Assembly: GCF_015521605.1 (NCBI RefSeq)
Contig: NZ_WANV01000019.1
Coordinates: 1 to 51,561, forward strand
DNA: 51,561 nucleotides
Reading direction: 5' to 3'
Source: Thermococcus sp.
Lineage (GTDB): Archaea; Methanobacteriota_B; Thermococci; Thermococcales; Thermococcaceae
In this document: positions 16,759 through 27,641 of the stretch, in pieces
How the letters are laid out: each line of letters begins with the position of its first letter
How positions within the stretch are numbered: position 1 is the first letter of the stretch
Notes under the pieces: model-generated
Seen by the model: the letters and a program-made list of their open reading frames with translations, nothing else
Told to the model about the DNA's origin: nothing
Databases searched by the model: none
Program-made: the position numbers and the translations under genes

Positions 16759-17574
16759 ATGCTCAAGTGCTCACTCTGCACCCACGACGAGAGAACCGCG
16801 AAGATAGACATAATCGACGGCAGGCCAATCTGCAGGGAGTGCCAGGTTTATCTGAAGCATCCCATCGATAGGGAAAAAATCCGCGCCGAACTTGAGGAGC
16901 TTATGAAGAACGTTGACAGGGCAATCGTCGCATACTCCGGCGGCAAGGACAGCACTGTTGCGCTGTATCTGGCAAAAGAGGTCTACAAAGTGCCGGAACT
17001 GGAGGCGGTGATGGTCGACCACGGGCTTATGGCGAAGGAGGCCATAGAAAACGCGGAGAGGATTGCCAGGGCACTTGACGTTCAATTCACGGTTCTGCGC
17101 TACGATTACTCTGACATTTTCCGGGAAGCCCTTCTCAAGGGGGACTCCCCCTGCAGGCGCTGTTCCAGGAGAACCCTGAAAAGGCTGCATAAATACGCCC
17201 TCAGAAACGGCTACCGCTACATAATCACCGGCCACGAGCTCCCCTTCGGCCACCACCCATACAGACCCATGAAAGGGGGGATCACTCAGATAAGGCTTCT
17301 CTCCATGATGCCCGAGAAGGAGAGGCTTGAGCTTCTCAAAGGCCTTCCCTTCGAATTCCCGGAGTTGCCGGGCTATACCACCAACTGCCTCGTCCTCGGG
17401 CCAGCACTTGAGAGATACTGGGAAAAACACGGCCACAGCTTCGAGCACAGGAGGATAGCGGCGCTCGTCAGATACGGCCTCATGGACAGGGAGAAGGCGG
17501 AGAAGGAGCTGTCAAAACCCAGTGTCCCGGAGCTCCAGAGGAAGATTGTTATGCAACGTTTAGGTCTTGGATGA
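16759..17574 (+). CDS. PP-loop ATPase related to TtuA/TtcA tRNA thiolases
   Basis: 271 aa. An N-terminal zinc ribbon uses C4-x2-C7 and C25-x2-C28. The PP-loop SGGKDST at residues 60-66 adenylates a substrate base. C132-x2-C135 together with C210 reproduce the three-Cys arrangement that holds a [4Fe-4S] cluster in TtuA/TtcA enzymes. TGHEL near 157-161 is the conserved site after the P-loop fold. TtuA proteins are ~310 aa and carry a second, C-terminal zinc finger; here the C-terminus is helical and has none, so this is a shorter relative. A tRNA 2-thiolation role is inferred, not proved. Confidence 0.8.
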   Translation: MLKCSLCTHDERTAKIDIIDGRPICRECQVYLKHPIDREKIRAELEELMKNVDRAIVAYSGGKDSTVALYLAKEVYKVPELEAVMVDHGLMAKEAIENAERIARALDVQFTVLRYDYSDIFREALLKGDSPCRRCSRRTLKRLHKYALRNGYRYIITGHELPFGHHPYRPMKGGITQIRLLSMMPEKERLELLKGLPFEFPELPGYTTNCLVLGPALERYWEKHGHSFEHRRIAALVRYGLMDREKAEKELSKPSVPELQRKIVMQRLGLG

Positions 17575-17620
17575 ATCCTCAGCTACATTCACATTAGACC
17601 TGAGCACGGAAAAAGAGTTC

Positions 17621-18808
17621 CTAACGTAGTGAATCGTCCGAAAGAAGCGTCAGTCCTATGCTCACCAGAACTATTGCAACCGAGGGCGAGAGCGGCCACC
17701 ACCAGAGGGTGTAGATGGCGTTCTGGGTAAACGCTTCCGCCACAAAGGAGCCCCAGTTGACTCCTGGAATTATTCCAAACAGGCCGAGTATGGAGACAAC
17801 GGCTATAATCTGGGCGAAGAGGAGCGTGGAGTACGAAAGGACGTACGGAATCACAGCCTTCATAATATGTCTGAGGATTATAGCCATATCCCCTGCCCCC
17901 AGCGCCCTGGCAGACTCTATGTACTCCTGAACTTTCTCGTGCATGACTATGCCCCTAACGGCACTCGCAAATCTGCCGACGAGAAGCAGGGACAGTATGA
18001 CCGCCAGTTCAGCCGTCCCCATCTCACGCTTTCCATAAAAGCCCGTTGAAGACAGCACGAATATAATCACTATCGCCAGAGGGAGGTAGGGGATAGAGTT
18101 CAGGGCCTCAAGCAGAACGGAGAGGGCATCCCCAAACCGGCTCTCATAATAGCCGGAACCTATACCCAGGAGAACACCGATCAGTATAACTAGAACCGTC
18201 GTCAAAAACGCCAGAACCAACGTGTTGACGGTCGAACCGACGAAGCCGACCCAGAGGTCTCTGCCCTTGTAGTCGGTACCGAGAACTCCGTAGGTGTCCC
18301 CTATCAGCTGCACCTCGACGCTGGCAGGGTAAACCTGAATGGTGTAGTTTCCGGGGAGGGGGTTGCGGTTTTCATCCATAAAAAGCGCCTGGGTGGGTGT
18401 GATGAACGCAAGGTCCTCCCGTCTAAGGCCAAGCACCCGGAGGGCAAAGCGCCTCGCCTGGAGGACGAGGTCTATGTTTGAGTTCATGCTGGTTGTTCCG
18501 TTTATCTCGCCACTCAGCCGGACGACCTTACCATCTGGACGGAATATCGTGACCGAAACCTCTCCGTTTCCCCAGAAAATCATGTTGACGGGAGCCTTTC
18601 CTGTTACAATGTACTCAGTCTGCCCCCTGAACTGAACCGACTTCGAAGAGTCACCCAGCCACAGGGGTTTGGCGCCCCGCGGGTAGTCGACCCAGAACAG
18701 ATAGTTATCCCAGTTTCTGAGCTTGGTCTTATCGAGTGTGGCGTAGGAAACGGCCGTGAACAGGAAGAACGCCGCCAGCAGCAGTGCACCCACTTTTCTC
18801 CTCCTCAT
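17621..18808 (-). CDS. DppC-type ABC permease, orphan pair, with an external domain
   Basis: 395 aa. TM1 (ALLLAAFFLFTAVSYA) is followed by about 150 polar residues, then GTDYKGRDLWVGFVGSTVNTL, which opens the BPD_transp_1 core, with EAA loop ESARALGAGDMAIILRHIMKA. The C-terminus stops at GLTLLSDDSLR, where family members usually continue with ALDPRLR, so the tail is slightly shortened. The ATG overlaps the stop of the DppB-type gene (ATGA). No binding protein or ATPase gene adjoins the pair. Confidence 0.88.
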   Translation of the reverse strand: MRRRKVGALLLAAFFLFTAVSYATLDKTKLRNWDNYLFWVDYPRGAKPLWLGDSSKSVQFRGQTEYIVTGKAPVNMIFWGNGEVSVTIFRPDGKVVRLSGEINGTTSMNSNIDLVLQARRFALRVLGLRREDLAFITPTQALFMDENRNPLPGNYTIQVYPASVEVQLIGDTYGVLGTDYKGRDLWVGFVGSTVNTLVLAFLTTVLVILIGVLLGIGSGYYESRFGDALSVLLEALNSIPYLPLAIVIIFVLSSTGFYGKREMGTAELAVILSLLLVGRFASAVRGIVMHEKVQEYIESARALGAGDMAIILRHIMKAVIPYVLSYSTLLFAQIIAVVSILGLFGIIPGVNWGSFVAEAFTQNAIYTLWWWPLSPSVAIVLVSIGLTLLSDDSLR

Positions 18809-19830
18809 CCCATCCCCCTCGGCTCAAGTATTATGGAGAGCACCTCAACCGCAATTGAGACCACAAAGTTCAGGAGAACGAGCAGTGTGACGATGAAGGA
18901 AAATGTCATCGCATAGAAAAACACGTTGTCGGGGGTTATGATGAGCGTCGAGGCCAGCAGTGTCCCAAGGCCGTTGAGCCTGAAGAGGTAGTCAACGACG
19001 AGAACCAGCGTTTGAATTTCAATGAAGTTCTGAAGCCAGATGTGCATGACCGGCACTATCGATGCCCTGATAACGTGCCTCTTAACGCGGCGTTCGGGCA
19101 GTCCCATGGCCCTCTTTGCTTCAACGTACGGCTGTCCGAACTCTTCCCTCATAACAACGGTTATGCCCTCCGCGAGTCCCCACGATGCCACTAGGAGCAC
19201 CGAGAGAACGGGAAAGATAAAGTAAGTGAGCATCTCCCAACCGGAGCCTTTGAGGCCGTTGGCAAGCTCCGAGGGTATCGGGGAGTATATTATGAGCAGG
19301 AAGAAGAGGACAACGAAGAACCATACGGGGATTCCGTTGAAAGTTCTGGCCGCCATCTGAAGGGACGTGTAGAATCTCTCGCTTTTCACTGCCTTAAACG
19401 ACAGGAGGAGCGCAAGGAGAACGACAGAGACATCCGCGAGAACGAGAAACAGGAGAGTCCGGTACACATGCCCCCATGTGGGGCGCACCATGCCGTAGAG
19501 AAAGCTCCGCGAGCCCTGTGATCCGGAGAGCCCAAGGATGTCCCGTACAGTTGCGGCCATGTACTCCAAACCCACCTGCATGGAAGACTTGGCAAGCTCG
19601 GGATAGGTATTCGGGGCAATGTACCTGACGTAGTACTCAACTGGGTCCATGCCCAGTCTTTCTGCCGCGGCTATTACCTTCCCCGCGTTGGGATTGTACT
19701 GGAAGAAACTAACCGCCTCGTAGTACGCCCTCTTCTCCACAACGCCTTTTATGGCATACCCGAGCACAACGGCTACCAGCAGGGTTACTATCGCGTATCT
19801 GAGTACCATCCTCCCCAGGGACAAGGACAC
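18805..19830 (-). CDS. DppB-type ABC permease, orphan pair
   Basis: 341 aa. N-terminal TM (YAIVTLLVAVVLGYAIKG), an external segment of ~85 residues, then the permease core with EAA motif EAKRAMGLPERRVKRHVIRAS and the C-terminal VLSIILEPRGMG. The start is uncertain. The frame opens at GTG 19830, but GAGGGGGTG ends right there, so TTG 19824 (5 nt spacing) or ATG 19809 could be used. It is the first gene of a two-gene unit with its own promoter. Confidence 0.88.
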   Translation of the reverse strand: MSLSLGRMVLRYAIVTLLVAVVLGYAIKGVVEKRAYYEAVSFFQYNPNAGKVIAAAERLGMDPVEYYVRYIAPNTYPELAKSSMQVGLEYMAATVRDILGLSGSQGSRSFLYGMVRPTWGHVYRTLLFLVLADVSVVLLALLLSFKAVKSERFYTSLQMAARTFNGIPVWFFVVLFFLLIIYSPIPSELANGLKGSGWEMLTYFIFPVLSVLLVASWGLAEGITVVMREEFGQPYVEAKRAMGLPERRVKRHVIRASIVPVMHIWLQNFIEIQTLVLVVDYLFRLNGLGTLLASTLIITPDNVFFYAMTFSFIVTLLVLLNFVVSIAVEVLSIILEPRGMG

Positions 19831-19884
19831 ACCCCCTCAAGGAGGCGCACGCGGTTCTAACTCACAACGGTAAAAATAACCGAC

Positions 19885-19900
19885 AACCTTTAAAAAGTTT
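19885..19900 (-). promoter_or_regulatory. TATA box of the orphan permease pair
   Basis: ACTTTTTAAAGG on the minus strand (19887-19898) predicts a start near 19866 and a leader of about 35 nt. Confidence 0.5.
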
Positions 19901-19960
19901 TACTTTTAATTAAACCCCCAGCAACAAGTCCCAAAAGGAGAGACTGCCAAAAGAAAAACG

Positions 19961-21184
19961 TCACTCAAGGTAAGCGCGCAGAGCCCTGCGGGCGGCCTTT
20001 AGGACATCCTTGGGTGCTACCTTGAACCCCCCTCCCCTCGCAAGGGTCTCACTGCCGCCGCCACCGCCACCGACCTCTGACAGGACAGTTCTCAGAAGGT
20101 CGTTCATTGAGAGACCCTCAACTTCCCTGTTCTTGGCGAATATCACGTAGTTCTCGCCGGCCGCCATAACCACAGTGCCGGGGTTCTTGTCAACGAGGTA
20201 AACAGCAAAAGCCTGGGCGTCCTTCATCGGAGCATCCTCTATGTACGATACAAGCTTTATCCCGCTGATTTCCTCTGCGTTGTCCAAGAGTGCCCTGGCC
20301 TTCCACCTCCAGAGCTCCCTCCTGAGGCCGTCCTTTTCCCCCTCAAGCCTTTCGATTTCCGCCTTGAGCTCCCCCACCCGCTCGATGAGGGGGCGGTTCT
20401 TGTTCGGCATCTCATCGAGACTCCGCCAGTAGTCTGCTATAAGCTCATCCAAGTACCTCAAAGCCCTGTTTCCGCAGACGAACTCTACCCGCCAGAGCTT
20501 CCTGCTCTTTCTATAAAAGCGGACGACCTTTATGATGCCAACCTCTCCGGTACTTCTCACATGCGTTCCGCCGCAGGGGATGACGTCAACTCCCGGAATG
20601 GAGACTATCCTTATGGGCGGCTTCACCTTGTCGGAGAGCTCCTTCCTGAGCTTCTCTTTCAGCTCCTCAGGGAGCTCCTCGTAGACCTCCACCTGAACCG
20701 GGAGGTTCCTCCAGACCACCTCGTTCGCCTTCCTCTCGACCTCCAGAATCATGTCCCAGTCCAGCTCGCCCGGGTAGTCTATCTCTATTTTATTGTACCC
20801 TTTGAATATCTGAAAGCCGGTCGTGTTAGCGTCGTACAGCTCCTTGAAGACCGCCGAGAGGATGTGCTGGCCGGTGTGCTGGCGCATGTTCTCGTAGCGC
20901 CACTCTGCATCGAGGATTAGCCTCACAGGTTCTCCCGGCTCGGGGAGGCGTCCTTCAAGCTTCCCCTCGTGCCATATCTCCTCCTTTCCCCCGACCTTTT
21001 CGACGGTTATCCTGAAGCCCTCGCCGGCGATTATCCCCCTGTCGGAAGGCTGGCCACCGCCTTCGGGGTAGAAGATAGTCCTGTCGAGCAGGATTCTCAC
21101 CTTCTTGTCCCTCTTCTCAACCTTCTCAACCCTCGCGCCGGCCTCCCAGAGGTAGGCATTTTGATAGAACAGCCTTTCCGTCAT
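19961..21184 (-). CDS. alaX: Alanyl-tRNA editing protein, long AlaX form with DHHA1-like tail
   Basis: Hydrolyses mischarged Ser- or Gly-tRNA(Ala) in trans. 407 aa. Zinc ligands are seen in RQHTGQHILSAVF (HxxxH) and CGGTHVRSTGEVG (CxxxH), the AlaX/ThrRS second additional domain. A coiled-coil segment (ERVGELKAEIERLEGEKDGL) leads to a C-terminal domain ending in the glycine-rich SEVGGGGGGSETLARGGGF, similar to the tail of AlaRS. The length and tail mark it as AlaX-L. It lies 48 nt downstream of atpD on the same strand; a short T-run at about 21198-21202 may separate them. Confidence 0.92.
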   Translation of the reverse strand: MTERLFYQNAYLWEAGARVEKVEKRDKKVRILLDRTIFYPEGGGQPSDRGIIAGEGFRITVEKVGGKEEIWHEGKLEGRLPEPGEPVRLILDAEWRYENMRQHTGQHILSAVFKELYDANTTGFQIFKGYNKIEIDYPGELDWDMILEVERKANEVVWRNLPVQVEVYEELPEELKEKLRKELSDKVKPPIRIVSIPGVDVIPCGGTHVRSTGEVGIIKVVRFYRKSRKLWRVEFVCGNRALRYLDELIADYWRSLDEMPNKNRPLIERVGELKAEIERLEGEKDGLRRELWRWKARALLDNAEEISGIKLVSYIEDAPMKDAQAFAVYLVDKNPGTVVMAAGENYVIFAKNREVEGLSMNDLLRTVLSEVGGGGGGSETLARGGGFKVAPKDVLKAARRALRAYLE

Positions 21185-21232
21185 GTCACCACCGGAAGAA
21201 AAAGGGAGGCTGGAAATAAAAGGGTTGTTGCT

Positions 21233-21886
21233 TCACGAACCCTCCGCCTGGGTTCTGGCCTCGATGAGGGCCTTGACCCTCTTCAGCCGGAAGAAGTTCT
21301 CGCGCTCCATCTCGTCGAGGCGCTGCTTGATGAATTTCACCGTCGCCTCCATGCGCGGGATTATGATGTACTCAAGGGCATTAACGCGCCTCTTGGTGAC
21401 CTCTATTTCCTTCGCGAGCCTCTTGAGGGTCTCCTCCACCTCAGCCAGGCGAACCGCCAGGTCGAGAACCTCCTCGAACTTTTCCGCCGCCAGATCCACC
21501 TTTGCCGAGCTGGAAACGAAGGCGTAGCCACGCTCGTTCGTGCTCCTCCTGAAGGACTTCGCCTCGATGAGCGGAACTGGAACGCCCATTACGTTCCTCC
21601 TTCTTATCTCGACCTCCCTGTTGGGCTTCACTGAGAGGCCTATCTCCTTGAGGCGCAGGGTTCCGACGTCTATCTCCGCCGCCTGGAGGCTCGCAAAGGC
21701 CTCCGCCATCTTCCTGCCCAGCTCCTCACGGAGGCTCAGAGCCTCATCGTATATCGTGAAAAACTCCATGACCAGTGCATCTTGCTTGTCCTTCAGGAGC
21801 TTGTGGCCCTTCTTGGCTAACTTAATGCGCCTCTTGAGGTTCAGGAGCTCCATACGGGTGGGCTTGACGTTGAGCAGCTCTGCCAT
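21233..21886 (-). CDS. atpD: A-type ATP synthase subunit D
   Basis: Central rotor stalk subunit that transmits rotation between the A3B3 head and the membrane ring. 217 aa, mostly two long helices: N-terminal [20 protein letters not shown] and C-terminal [20 protein letters not shown], the family signature. Start at ATG 21886 because AGGTGGT lies 4 nt before it; GTG 21895 is upstream in frame. Last gene of the atp operon. Confidence 0.96.
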   Translation of the reverse strand: MAELLNVKPTRMELLNLKRRIKLAKKGHKLLKDKQDALVMEFFTIYDEALSLREELGRKMAEAFASLQAAEIDVGTLRLKEIGLSVKPNREVEIRRRNVMGVPVPLIEAKSFRRSTNERGYAFVSSSAKVDLAAEKFEEVLDLAVRLAEVEETLKRLAKEIEVTKRRVNALEYIIIPRMEATVKFIKQRLDEMERENFFRLKRVKALIEARTQAEGS

Positions 21887-21913
21887 CTCGACCACCTAAG
21901 GGTTGAAGGGAGG

Positions 21914-23305
21914 TCAGTCCTCCCTCTTCCTGTACTTGGGGTGGTACTTGAGGATGTACTCCTTCCTGACACGCTTGAGCTCGCTTTCCGGAAGCTCTGC
22001 CAGAAGCTCCCAGCCAAGGTCGAGGGTCTCGAAGATGCTCCTGTCCTCGTCATACCTCTGGGCGACGAACTCCCTCTCAAAGCGGTCCGCGAACTTGAGG
22101 TACTTCCTGTCAGTCTCGCTGAGGGCTTCCTCACCGACGACCGCCACGAGGTCTCTCAGGGAGCGTCCCTCGGCGTAGGCGGCGTAGAGCTGCTGGCTGA
22201 GCTGCGGGTGGTCCTCCCTGGTCATTCCCTTACCGATACCGTCCTTCATCAGACGGCTGAGGGAGGGGAGGACGTCGATTGGCGGGTAGATGCCCTTCCT
22301 GTGGAGCTCCCTGCTGAGGACTATCTGGCCCTCGGTAATGTAGCCGGTAAGGTCGGGAATCGGGTGGGTGATGTCGTCGTCGGGCATCGTCAGGATGGGC
22401 ACCTGCGTGATGGAACCCTTCCTGCCCCTGACCCTTCCGGCGCGCTCGTAGATGGTAGCCAGGTCGGTGTACATGTAACCCGGATAACCGCGCCTTCCGG
22501 GAACCTCCTCACGAGCGGCTGAAATCTCACGTAAAGCTTCGGCATAGTTGGTCATGTCGGTGAGGATAACCAGAACCTGCATGTCGTAGTCGTAGGCGAG
22601 GTATTCAGCCACGGTGAGGGCCATACGCGGGGTGATGATGCGCTCGATGGCCGGGTCGTCTGCAAGGTTCAGGAAGAGAACCGCCCTCTCTATTGCACCG
22701 GTTTCCTCGAAGCTCTTCTTGAAGAAGTTGGCCTCTTCGTAGGTGATACCCATCGCCGCAAAGACGACGGCGAACTGCTCCTCCTCGCCAAGGACCTTCG
22801 CCTGCCTGGCTATCTGGGCCGCGAGCATGTTGTGCGGGAGACCTGAACCGCTGAATATGGGCAGCTTCTGACCGCGGATGAGGGTGTTCATTCCGTCTAT
22901 CGCGCTCACACCGGTCTGGATGAAGTCCCTCGGGTAGGCCCTCGCGACCGGGTTTAGAGGGGCACCGTGGACATCGCGCCTGTCCTCAGGGATTATATCC
23001 GGGCCTCCGTCGATCGGCTTCCCGATACCGTTGAAGACCCTGCCGAGCATGTCCATGCTGACGGGCACCTTGAGGGTCTCACCGGTGAAGCGAACGCGGG
23101 TGGTCTTTATGTCGAGATCCCTCGTGCCCTCGAAGACCTGGACGATCGCCATGTCCTGCCTGGCCTCAAGAACCTGCCCCTTTCTCTTCTCGCCGCTCTC
23201 GGTCTCAATCTCGACGACCTCACCGTATGCCACACCCTTGACGCCCTGGACGATCATGAGCGGCCCGTAAATCTTGCTAACGGTTGAGTACTCCATTCCC
23301 GGCAT
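21914..23305 (-). CDS. atpB: A-type ATP synthase subunit B
   Basis: Non-catalytic nucleotide-binding subunit of the A3B3 hexamer, ~463 aa. It has the degenerate phosphate loop region [19 protein letters not shown] instead of a true Walker A, together with [43 protein letters not shown] and the C-terminal YHPKYRK. Start at ATG 23305 ([11 protein letters not shown]) with GTGAT 4 nt before it; ATG 23311, overlapping the atpA stop, is an alternative. Confidence 0.97.
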   Translation of the reverse strand: MPGMEYSTVSKIYGPLMIVQGVKGVAYGEVVEIETESGEKRKGQVLEARQDMAIVQVFEGTRDLDIKTTRVRFTGETLKVPVSMDMLGRVFNGIGKPIDGGPDIIPEDRRDVHGAPLNPVARAYPRDFIQTGVSAIDGMNTLIRGQKLPIFSGSGLPHNMLAAQIARQAKVLGEEEQFAVVFAAMGITYEEANFFKKSFEETGAIERAVLFLNLADDPAIERIITPRMALTVAEYLAYDYDMQVLVILTDMTNYAEALREISAAREEVPGRRGYPGYMYTDLATIYERAGRVRGRKGSITQVPILTMPDDDITHPIPDLTGYITEGQIVLSRELHRKGIYPPIDVLPSLSRLMKDGIGKGMTREDHPQLSQQLYAAYAEGRSLRDLVAVVGEEALSETDRKYLKFADRFEREFVAQRYDEDRSIFETLDLGWELLAELPESELKRVRKEYILKYHPKYRKRED

Positions 23306-23310
23306 CGACA

Positions 23311-25068
23311 TCACGCTCCGTACTTCTTAAAGAGCTCCTCAAACTGCTCGTTCGTCTCATCGATGAGCGCCGCGACCTTCTCTATCTCGGGCTCGAACTT
23401 CATACGGCCTATCTTCTCCCTGACAGGGAGCTTGGCTATCTCGTCAACGGGGACTCCCCTGTCAACGGCCTCCATGGTCTTCTCGTAGAAGTTGAGGATT
23501 ACGCGCATCATCGTTACCTGCTTCTTCGGCGGGCAGTAGGTGTCGACCTCGTCGAAGGCATCCTGCTGGAGGTAGTCCTCACGGAGCATCCTCGTAACGA
23601 TGAGCACCGCCTTCTCCCTGTCCGGCAGGGCGTCCGGACCAACGATCCTGACTATCTCCTGGAGCTCGGCCTCCTTCTGAAGGAGTGCCATTGCCTGGTC
23701 GCGCATCTTCCTCCAATCCGGGTCAACGTTCTGCTCCCACCAGCCCTGGATGGCATCGATGTAGAGTGAGTAGCTCCTGAGCCAGTTGATTGCCGGGAAG
23801 TGCCTCCTCCTCGCGAGGTCGGCATCGAGCGCCCAGAACACCTTGACGACACGGAGGGTGTTCTGGACGACGGGCTCGCTGAAGTCACCGCCGGGCGGTG
23901 AAACGGCACCGATAACAGAGACGCTACCAATCCTCTCGTCGCTTCCGAGGGTAACGACACGGCCGGCACGCTCGTAGAACTCGGCTATCTTGCTCGCGAG
24001 GTAGGCCGGGTAACCCTCCTCACCGGGCATCTCCTCAAGACGGCCAGAAATCTCACGGAGCGCCTCGGCCCACCTGGAGGTTGAGTCGGCCATCAGAGCC
24101 ACGTCGTAGCCCATGTCCCTGAAGTACTCGGCGATGGTGATTCCGGTGTAGATTGACGCCTCACGGGCAGCAACAGGCATGTTCGAGGTGTTTGCTATGA
24201 GCACCGTCCTCTCCATGAGCGGCTTCCCTGTTTTCGGGTCCTTGAGCTTGGGGAACTCCTCAAGCACATCCGTCATCTCGTTTCCGCGCTCACCGCAGCC
24301 GATGTAGACGACGACCTGTGCGTCGCTCCACTTGGCGAGCTGGTGCTGGGTGACGGTCTTACCCGAACCGAAGGGTCCCGGGATGGCGGCCGTTCCACCC
24401 TTGGCCTGGCTGAAGAAGGTGTCTATCGTCCTCTGGCCGGTGATGAGCGGAACCTCGGGCGGAAGCTTCCTCTTGTAGGGCCTCTTGACACGGACGGGCC
24501 AGCGGTGGTACATCTTGAGCTCCTCGATGGTTCCGTCGGGCTTCTTGACCTTGGCTATGACCTCTTCGATGGTGTAGTCGCCCTCTTCGACAATCTCGAT
24601 TACCTCACCCTCGACCCACGGGGGGACGAGAACCCTGTGCTCAATGATGCTGGTCTCGGGGACGACACCGAGGATGTCGCCGCCAGTGACCTTATCTCCA
24701 ACCTTGACCTTCGGGGTGAAGTGCCACTTCTTGTCCCTCGGCAGGGCGGGGGCGGTGAGACCCCTCGCTATGAAGTCGCCGCTCAGTTCCCTGAGAACCT
24801 CAAGCGGCCTCTGAATACCGTCGTACATAGCGGTGAGCAGTCCGGGACCGAGCTCGACGCTCAGTGAAGCGCCGGTTCCTTCAACCGGCTCACCCGGTCT
24901 TATGCCTGCGGTCTCCTCATAGACCTGGATAACGGCCTTATCACCCTCAAGGCGGATGATTTCTCCTATGAGTCCCATTTCGCCGACGCGGACGACCTCG
25001 TACATCTTCGAGCCCTTCATTCCGTCGGCAACGACGAGCGGACCGGTAACACGAATTATCCTTCCCAT
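23311..25068 (-). CDS. atpA: A-type ATP synthase catalytic subunit A
   Basis: Catalytic subunit of the head, 585 aa. Walker [14 protein letters not shown], catalytic segment [48 protein letters not shown] and the non-homologous insert region of V/A-type A subunits (residues ~110-200) are all present. The sequence is continuous, with no intein at the P-loop. The gap to atpF is 6 nt. Confidence 0.98.
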   Translation of the reverse strand: MGRIIRVTGPLVVADGMKGSKMYEVVRVGEMGLIGEIIRLEGDKAVIQVYEETAGIRPGEPVEGTGASLSVELGPGLLTAMYDGIQRPLEVLRELSGDFIARGLTAPALPRDKKWHFTPKVKVGDKVTGGDILGVVPETSIIEHRVLVPPWVEGEVIEIVEEGDYTIEEVIAKVKKPDGTIEELKMYHRWPVRVKRPYKRKLPPEVPLITGQRTIDTFFSQAKGGTAAIPGPFGSGKTVTQHQLAKWSDAQVVVYIGCGERGNEMTDVLEEFPKLKDPKTGKPLMERTVLIANTSNMPVAAREASIYTGITIAEYFRDMGYDVALMADSTSRWAEALREISGRLEEMPGEEGYPAYLASKIAEFYERAGRVVTLGSDERIGSVSVIGAVSPPGGDFSEPVVQNTLRVVKVFWALDADLARRRHFPAINWLRSYSLYIDAIQGWWEQNVDPDWRKMRDQAMALLQKEAELQEIVRIVGPDALPDREKAVLIVTRMLREDYLQQDAFDEVDTYCPPKKQVTMMRVILNFYEKTMEAVDRGVPVDEIAKLPVREKIGRMKFEPEIEKVAALIDETNEQFEELFKKYGA

Positions 25069-25074
25069 TTCCCT

Positions 25075-25383
25075 TCACCTCTTCAGCTCAACACCAATTG
25101 CCCTTCTAACTATCTCCTTGATCGCCTCTTCACCAAGCTTGGAGCCGGACTTGTCCGGCACCTGAAGGATGATTGGAAGGGTAACCTCCGGAAGTTCAAC
25201 TTTCTGAACGAATCTCTCGGTTATCAGGATTATTCCTATGTCGTCCCTCTCGACGAGCTCCTTCAGCTTGTTCCGGAGCCTCTCCATATCAAGCGGGGTG
25301 TCGTCGAAGGAATAAACCTCATGGGCACCGGCCAGCCTGAAGCCGAGCGCGGTGTCCTTATCGCCAAGCACGGCTATCTTCAT
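25075..25383 (-). CDS. atpF: A-type ATP synthase subunit F
   Basis: Small rotor-associated regulatory subunit, 102 aa, with a CheY-like fold. The N-terminal [19 protein letters not shown] and [12 protein letters not shown] are typical. The ATG overlaps the stop of atpC (ATGA). Confidence 0.95.
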   Translation of the reverse strand: MKIAVLGDKDTALGFRLAGAHEVYSFDDTPLDMERLRNKLKELVERDDIGIILITERFVQKVELPEVTLPIILQVPDKSGSKLGEEAIKEIVRRAIGVELKR

Positions 25384-26480
25384 GCAACATCACCCGCGAG
25401 TTGCTTTATCCTCTCGGGGTGAACCCCGTCCTCGATGAGCTTCGCTATGGCCCTGAGCTTCCGCACTTCCCTCTCCTTCTGGAGGATGTAGCTGAGCGGT
25501 GCAGCGACGCTGAGCGGGCAGAACCTGTTGAGCTCGTTCATCCTCTCAAGGATGTGCCTCTCAAGGGCCTTTTCAAGGACACTGAGATCCCTTTCGACGT
25601 CCTCCCTGACGTCCCTGATGACCTTTCCGTACTTGGTGGAATCAAGCTCAGCTAAAGCCATGCTCAGGTCGTCGACGTGGAGGAGCGGGTCGAGTTTTAT
25701 GCTTCCCCCAGGAATTATCAGCGGTCTTATCTCCTCCGCGGTCATTCCGGCCGACTTCGCCCTGAGGACTGTAAGTATGTTGGTCTTATCGATCTTAAGC
25801 CTGATGAACTCCTCAAGAATGACGCGCTCATCGTCCTTCTTTGAGAGGGCATAGCGAAGGAGCTTTCCGTAGTGCATCCTGTAGAGCTCGGTTTCGAACT
25901 CCTGAAGTGATATCTCCCCGAGGAGCAGCCTCTGGTAGGGTTCCTCGTAGGGGGTGCCCTCAAGGATAACAAGTATCTCCTCCATGGTCTTTGCCTCTGC
26001 CATGGCCTTGACCTTGGGGAGCATGGGGCCTATTTCCATGACGTAGTCGCCGGCAACTTCGCCCGAGAACTTGGCCTTGACCACGCTGGCTATGTTTCTG
26101 ACGTCCCACTCCTCAAGCATAAGCCTGAAGAACGGGTTAACCCTCTTCGGGAGGATCTTAATCATCAGCTCGTAGGTTCCGGCAAGGGCCTTTTCCAGGG
26201 CCCTCTCTATCTCCTCGATGGTGTAGGTCGAAACGTTGGTGAGGTAGTCCTTGTAGTCGGTGTCCTCCAGGCTGACGACGAAGTTCTGCAACGTTCTGCT
26301 CTCGGCCAGCTCGTTGAAGCGCTGCTCGGTGAGGAGCTTCGCCTCCATGGCCTTTATCCTTGCGTTGGGGTATGAATAGGGGGTGTACTTCCACACTATC
26401 CTGGCCGTCTTGTATCCCACCCACACAAACACTACAGCCAGCGTCGTGTTGAGGATCCCGCTTACGGCTCCTGCTTCCAT
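25380..26480 (-). CDS. atpC: A-type ATP synthase subunit C
   Basis: Socket subunit that links the central stalk to the c-ring (V-ATPase d homologue), about 366 aa, mainly helical. Characteristic parts are [15 protein letters not shown] near the N-terminus and [19 protein letters not shown] hydrophobic first ~20 residues may touch the membrane. Start at ATG 26480, 5 nt after GGTGA; the GTG at 26489 overlaps the end of atpE. Confidence 0.95.
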   Translation of the reverse strand: MEAGAVSGILNTTLAVVFVWVGYKTARIVWKYTPYSYPNARIKAMEAKLLTEQRFNELAESRTLQNFVVSLEDTDYKDYLTNVSTYTIEEIERALEKALAGTYELMIKILPKRVNPFFRLMLEEWDVRNIASVVKAKFSGEVAGDYVMEIGPMLPKVKAMAEAKTMEEILVILEGTPYEEPYQRLLLGEISLQEFETELYRMHYGKLLRYALSKKDDERVILEEFIRLKIDKTNILTVLRAKSAGMTAEEIRPLIIPGGSIKLDPLLHVDDLSMALAELDSTKYGKVIRDVREDVERDLSVLEKALERHILERMNELNRFCPLSVAAPLSYILQKEREVRKLRAIAKLIEDGVHPERIKQLAGDVA

Positions 26481-26485
26481 TAACC

Positions 26486-27097
26486 TCACCCGAAGAGAGC
26501 CTTGGCTATCTCTGCCCTCAGTTCACTCTCAAACCTCTCTATCCTGGCCTCGAAGGTGTTGTCGACCCTAACAGAGCCGTCGGGGGTCTCAACGATGACG
26601 CCGCCTATGGTCGATATCGGCTCACCGAGGCTTATCTCAACGTCCCTTCCGAGCCTTGCCGTGACAGACTTCCTGAACTCCTCCAGCCTGCTCTCAAGCA
26701 GCTTCAAGGTCTTCTCGTTGGAGCGGACAAGGCAGGCCTCCCCGCCGAGCTCCTCAAGGGCCTTAACGGTGAGGTCGATGAGCATCGGGAAGTACTCCTC
26801 CTCGGAAAGCTCCGCGAGCCTTTCCCTGAGGGCGGTTATTACCTCCTGGATGAGCTCTTCCTGAACCTCAAGGCGCTTCTTTCTGACCTCAAGCCTCGCG
26901 TTAGCTATTATGCGCTGCTTTTCCGTTTCCGCCTGGGTCTGGGCCTTCCTGAGTATCCACTCGGCCCTCGCTTCGGCCCTCTTTCTCGCCTCTTCCTTAA
27001 TCCTCTCCGCCTCCTTCTGGGCCTCGCTGAGTATGTACTGTATCTTCTGCTCCGCTTCCCTGTTTATCTCCTGAATGATCAGCTCTGCTCCATCCAT
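26486..27097 (-). CDS. atpE: A-type ATP synthase subunit E
   Basis: Peripheral stalk subunit, 203 aa. The N-terminal half is a continuous coiled coil (INREAEQKIQYILSEAQKEA and following, rich in Ala/Glu/Arg), and the C-terminal half is the globular head-binding domain ending ESELRAEIAKALFG. It pairs with AtpH to form a stator. Confidence 0.95.
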   Translation of the reverse strand: MDGAELIIQEINREAEQKIQYILSEAQKEAERIKEEARKRAEARAEWILRKAQTQAETEKQRIIANARLEVRKKRLEVQEELIQEVITALRERLAELSEEEYFPMLIDLTVKALEELGGEACLVRSNEKTLKLLESRLEEFRKSVTARLGRDVEISLGEPISTIGGVIVETPDGSVRVDNTFEARIERFESELRAEIAKALFG

Positions 27098-27137
27098 CTT
27101 CCTTCCTCCCCGTTGCCATAAAGAAAGTTTGTGGGAG

Positions 27138-27629
<492 letters not shown>

Positions 27630-27641
27630 TCATGCACCTCC

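Noticed and set aside
24300-24450. Possible intein site at the AtpA P-loop
   Set aside because: The GPFGSGKT region is continuous and the protein has normal length, so no intein is present.
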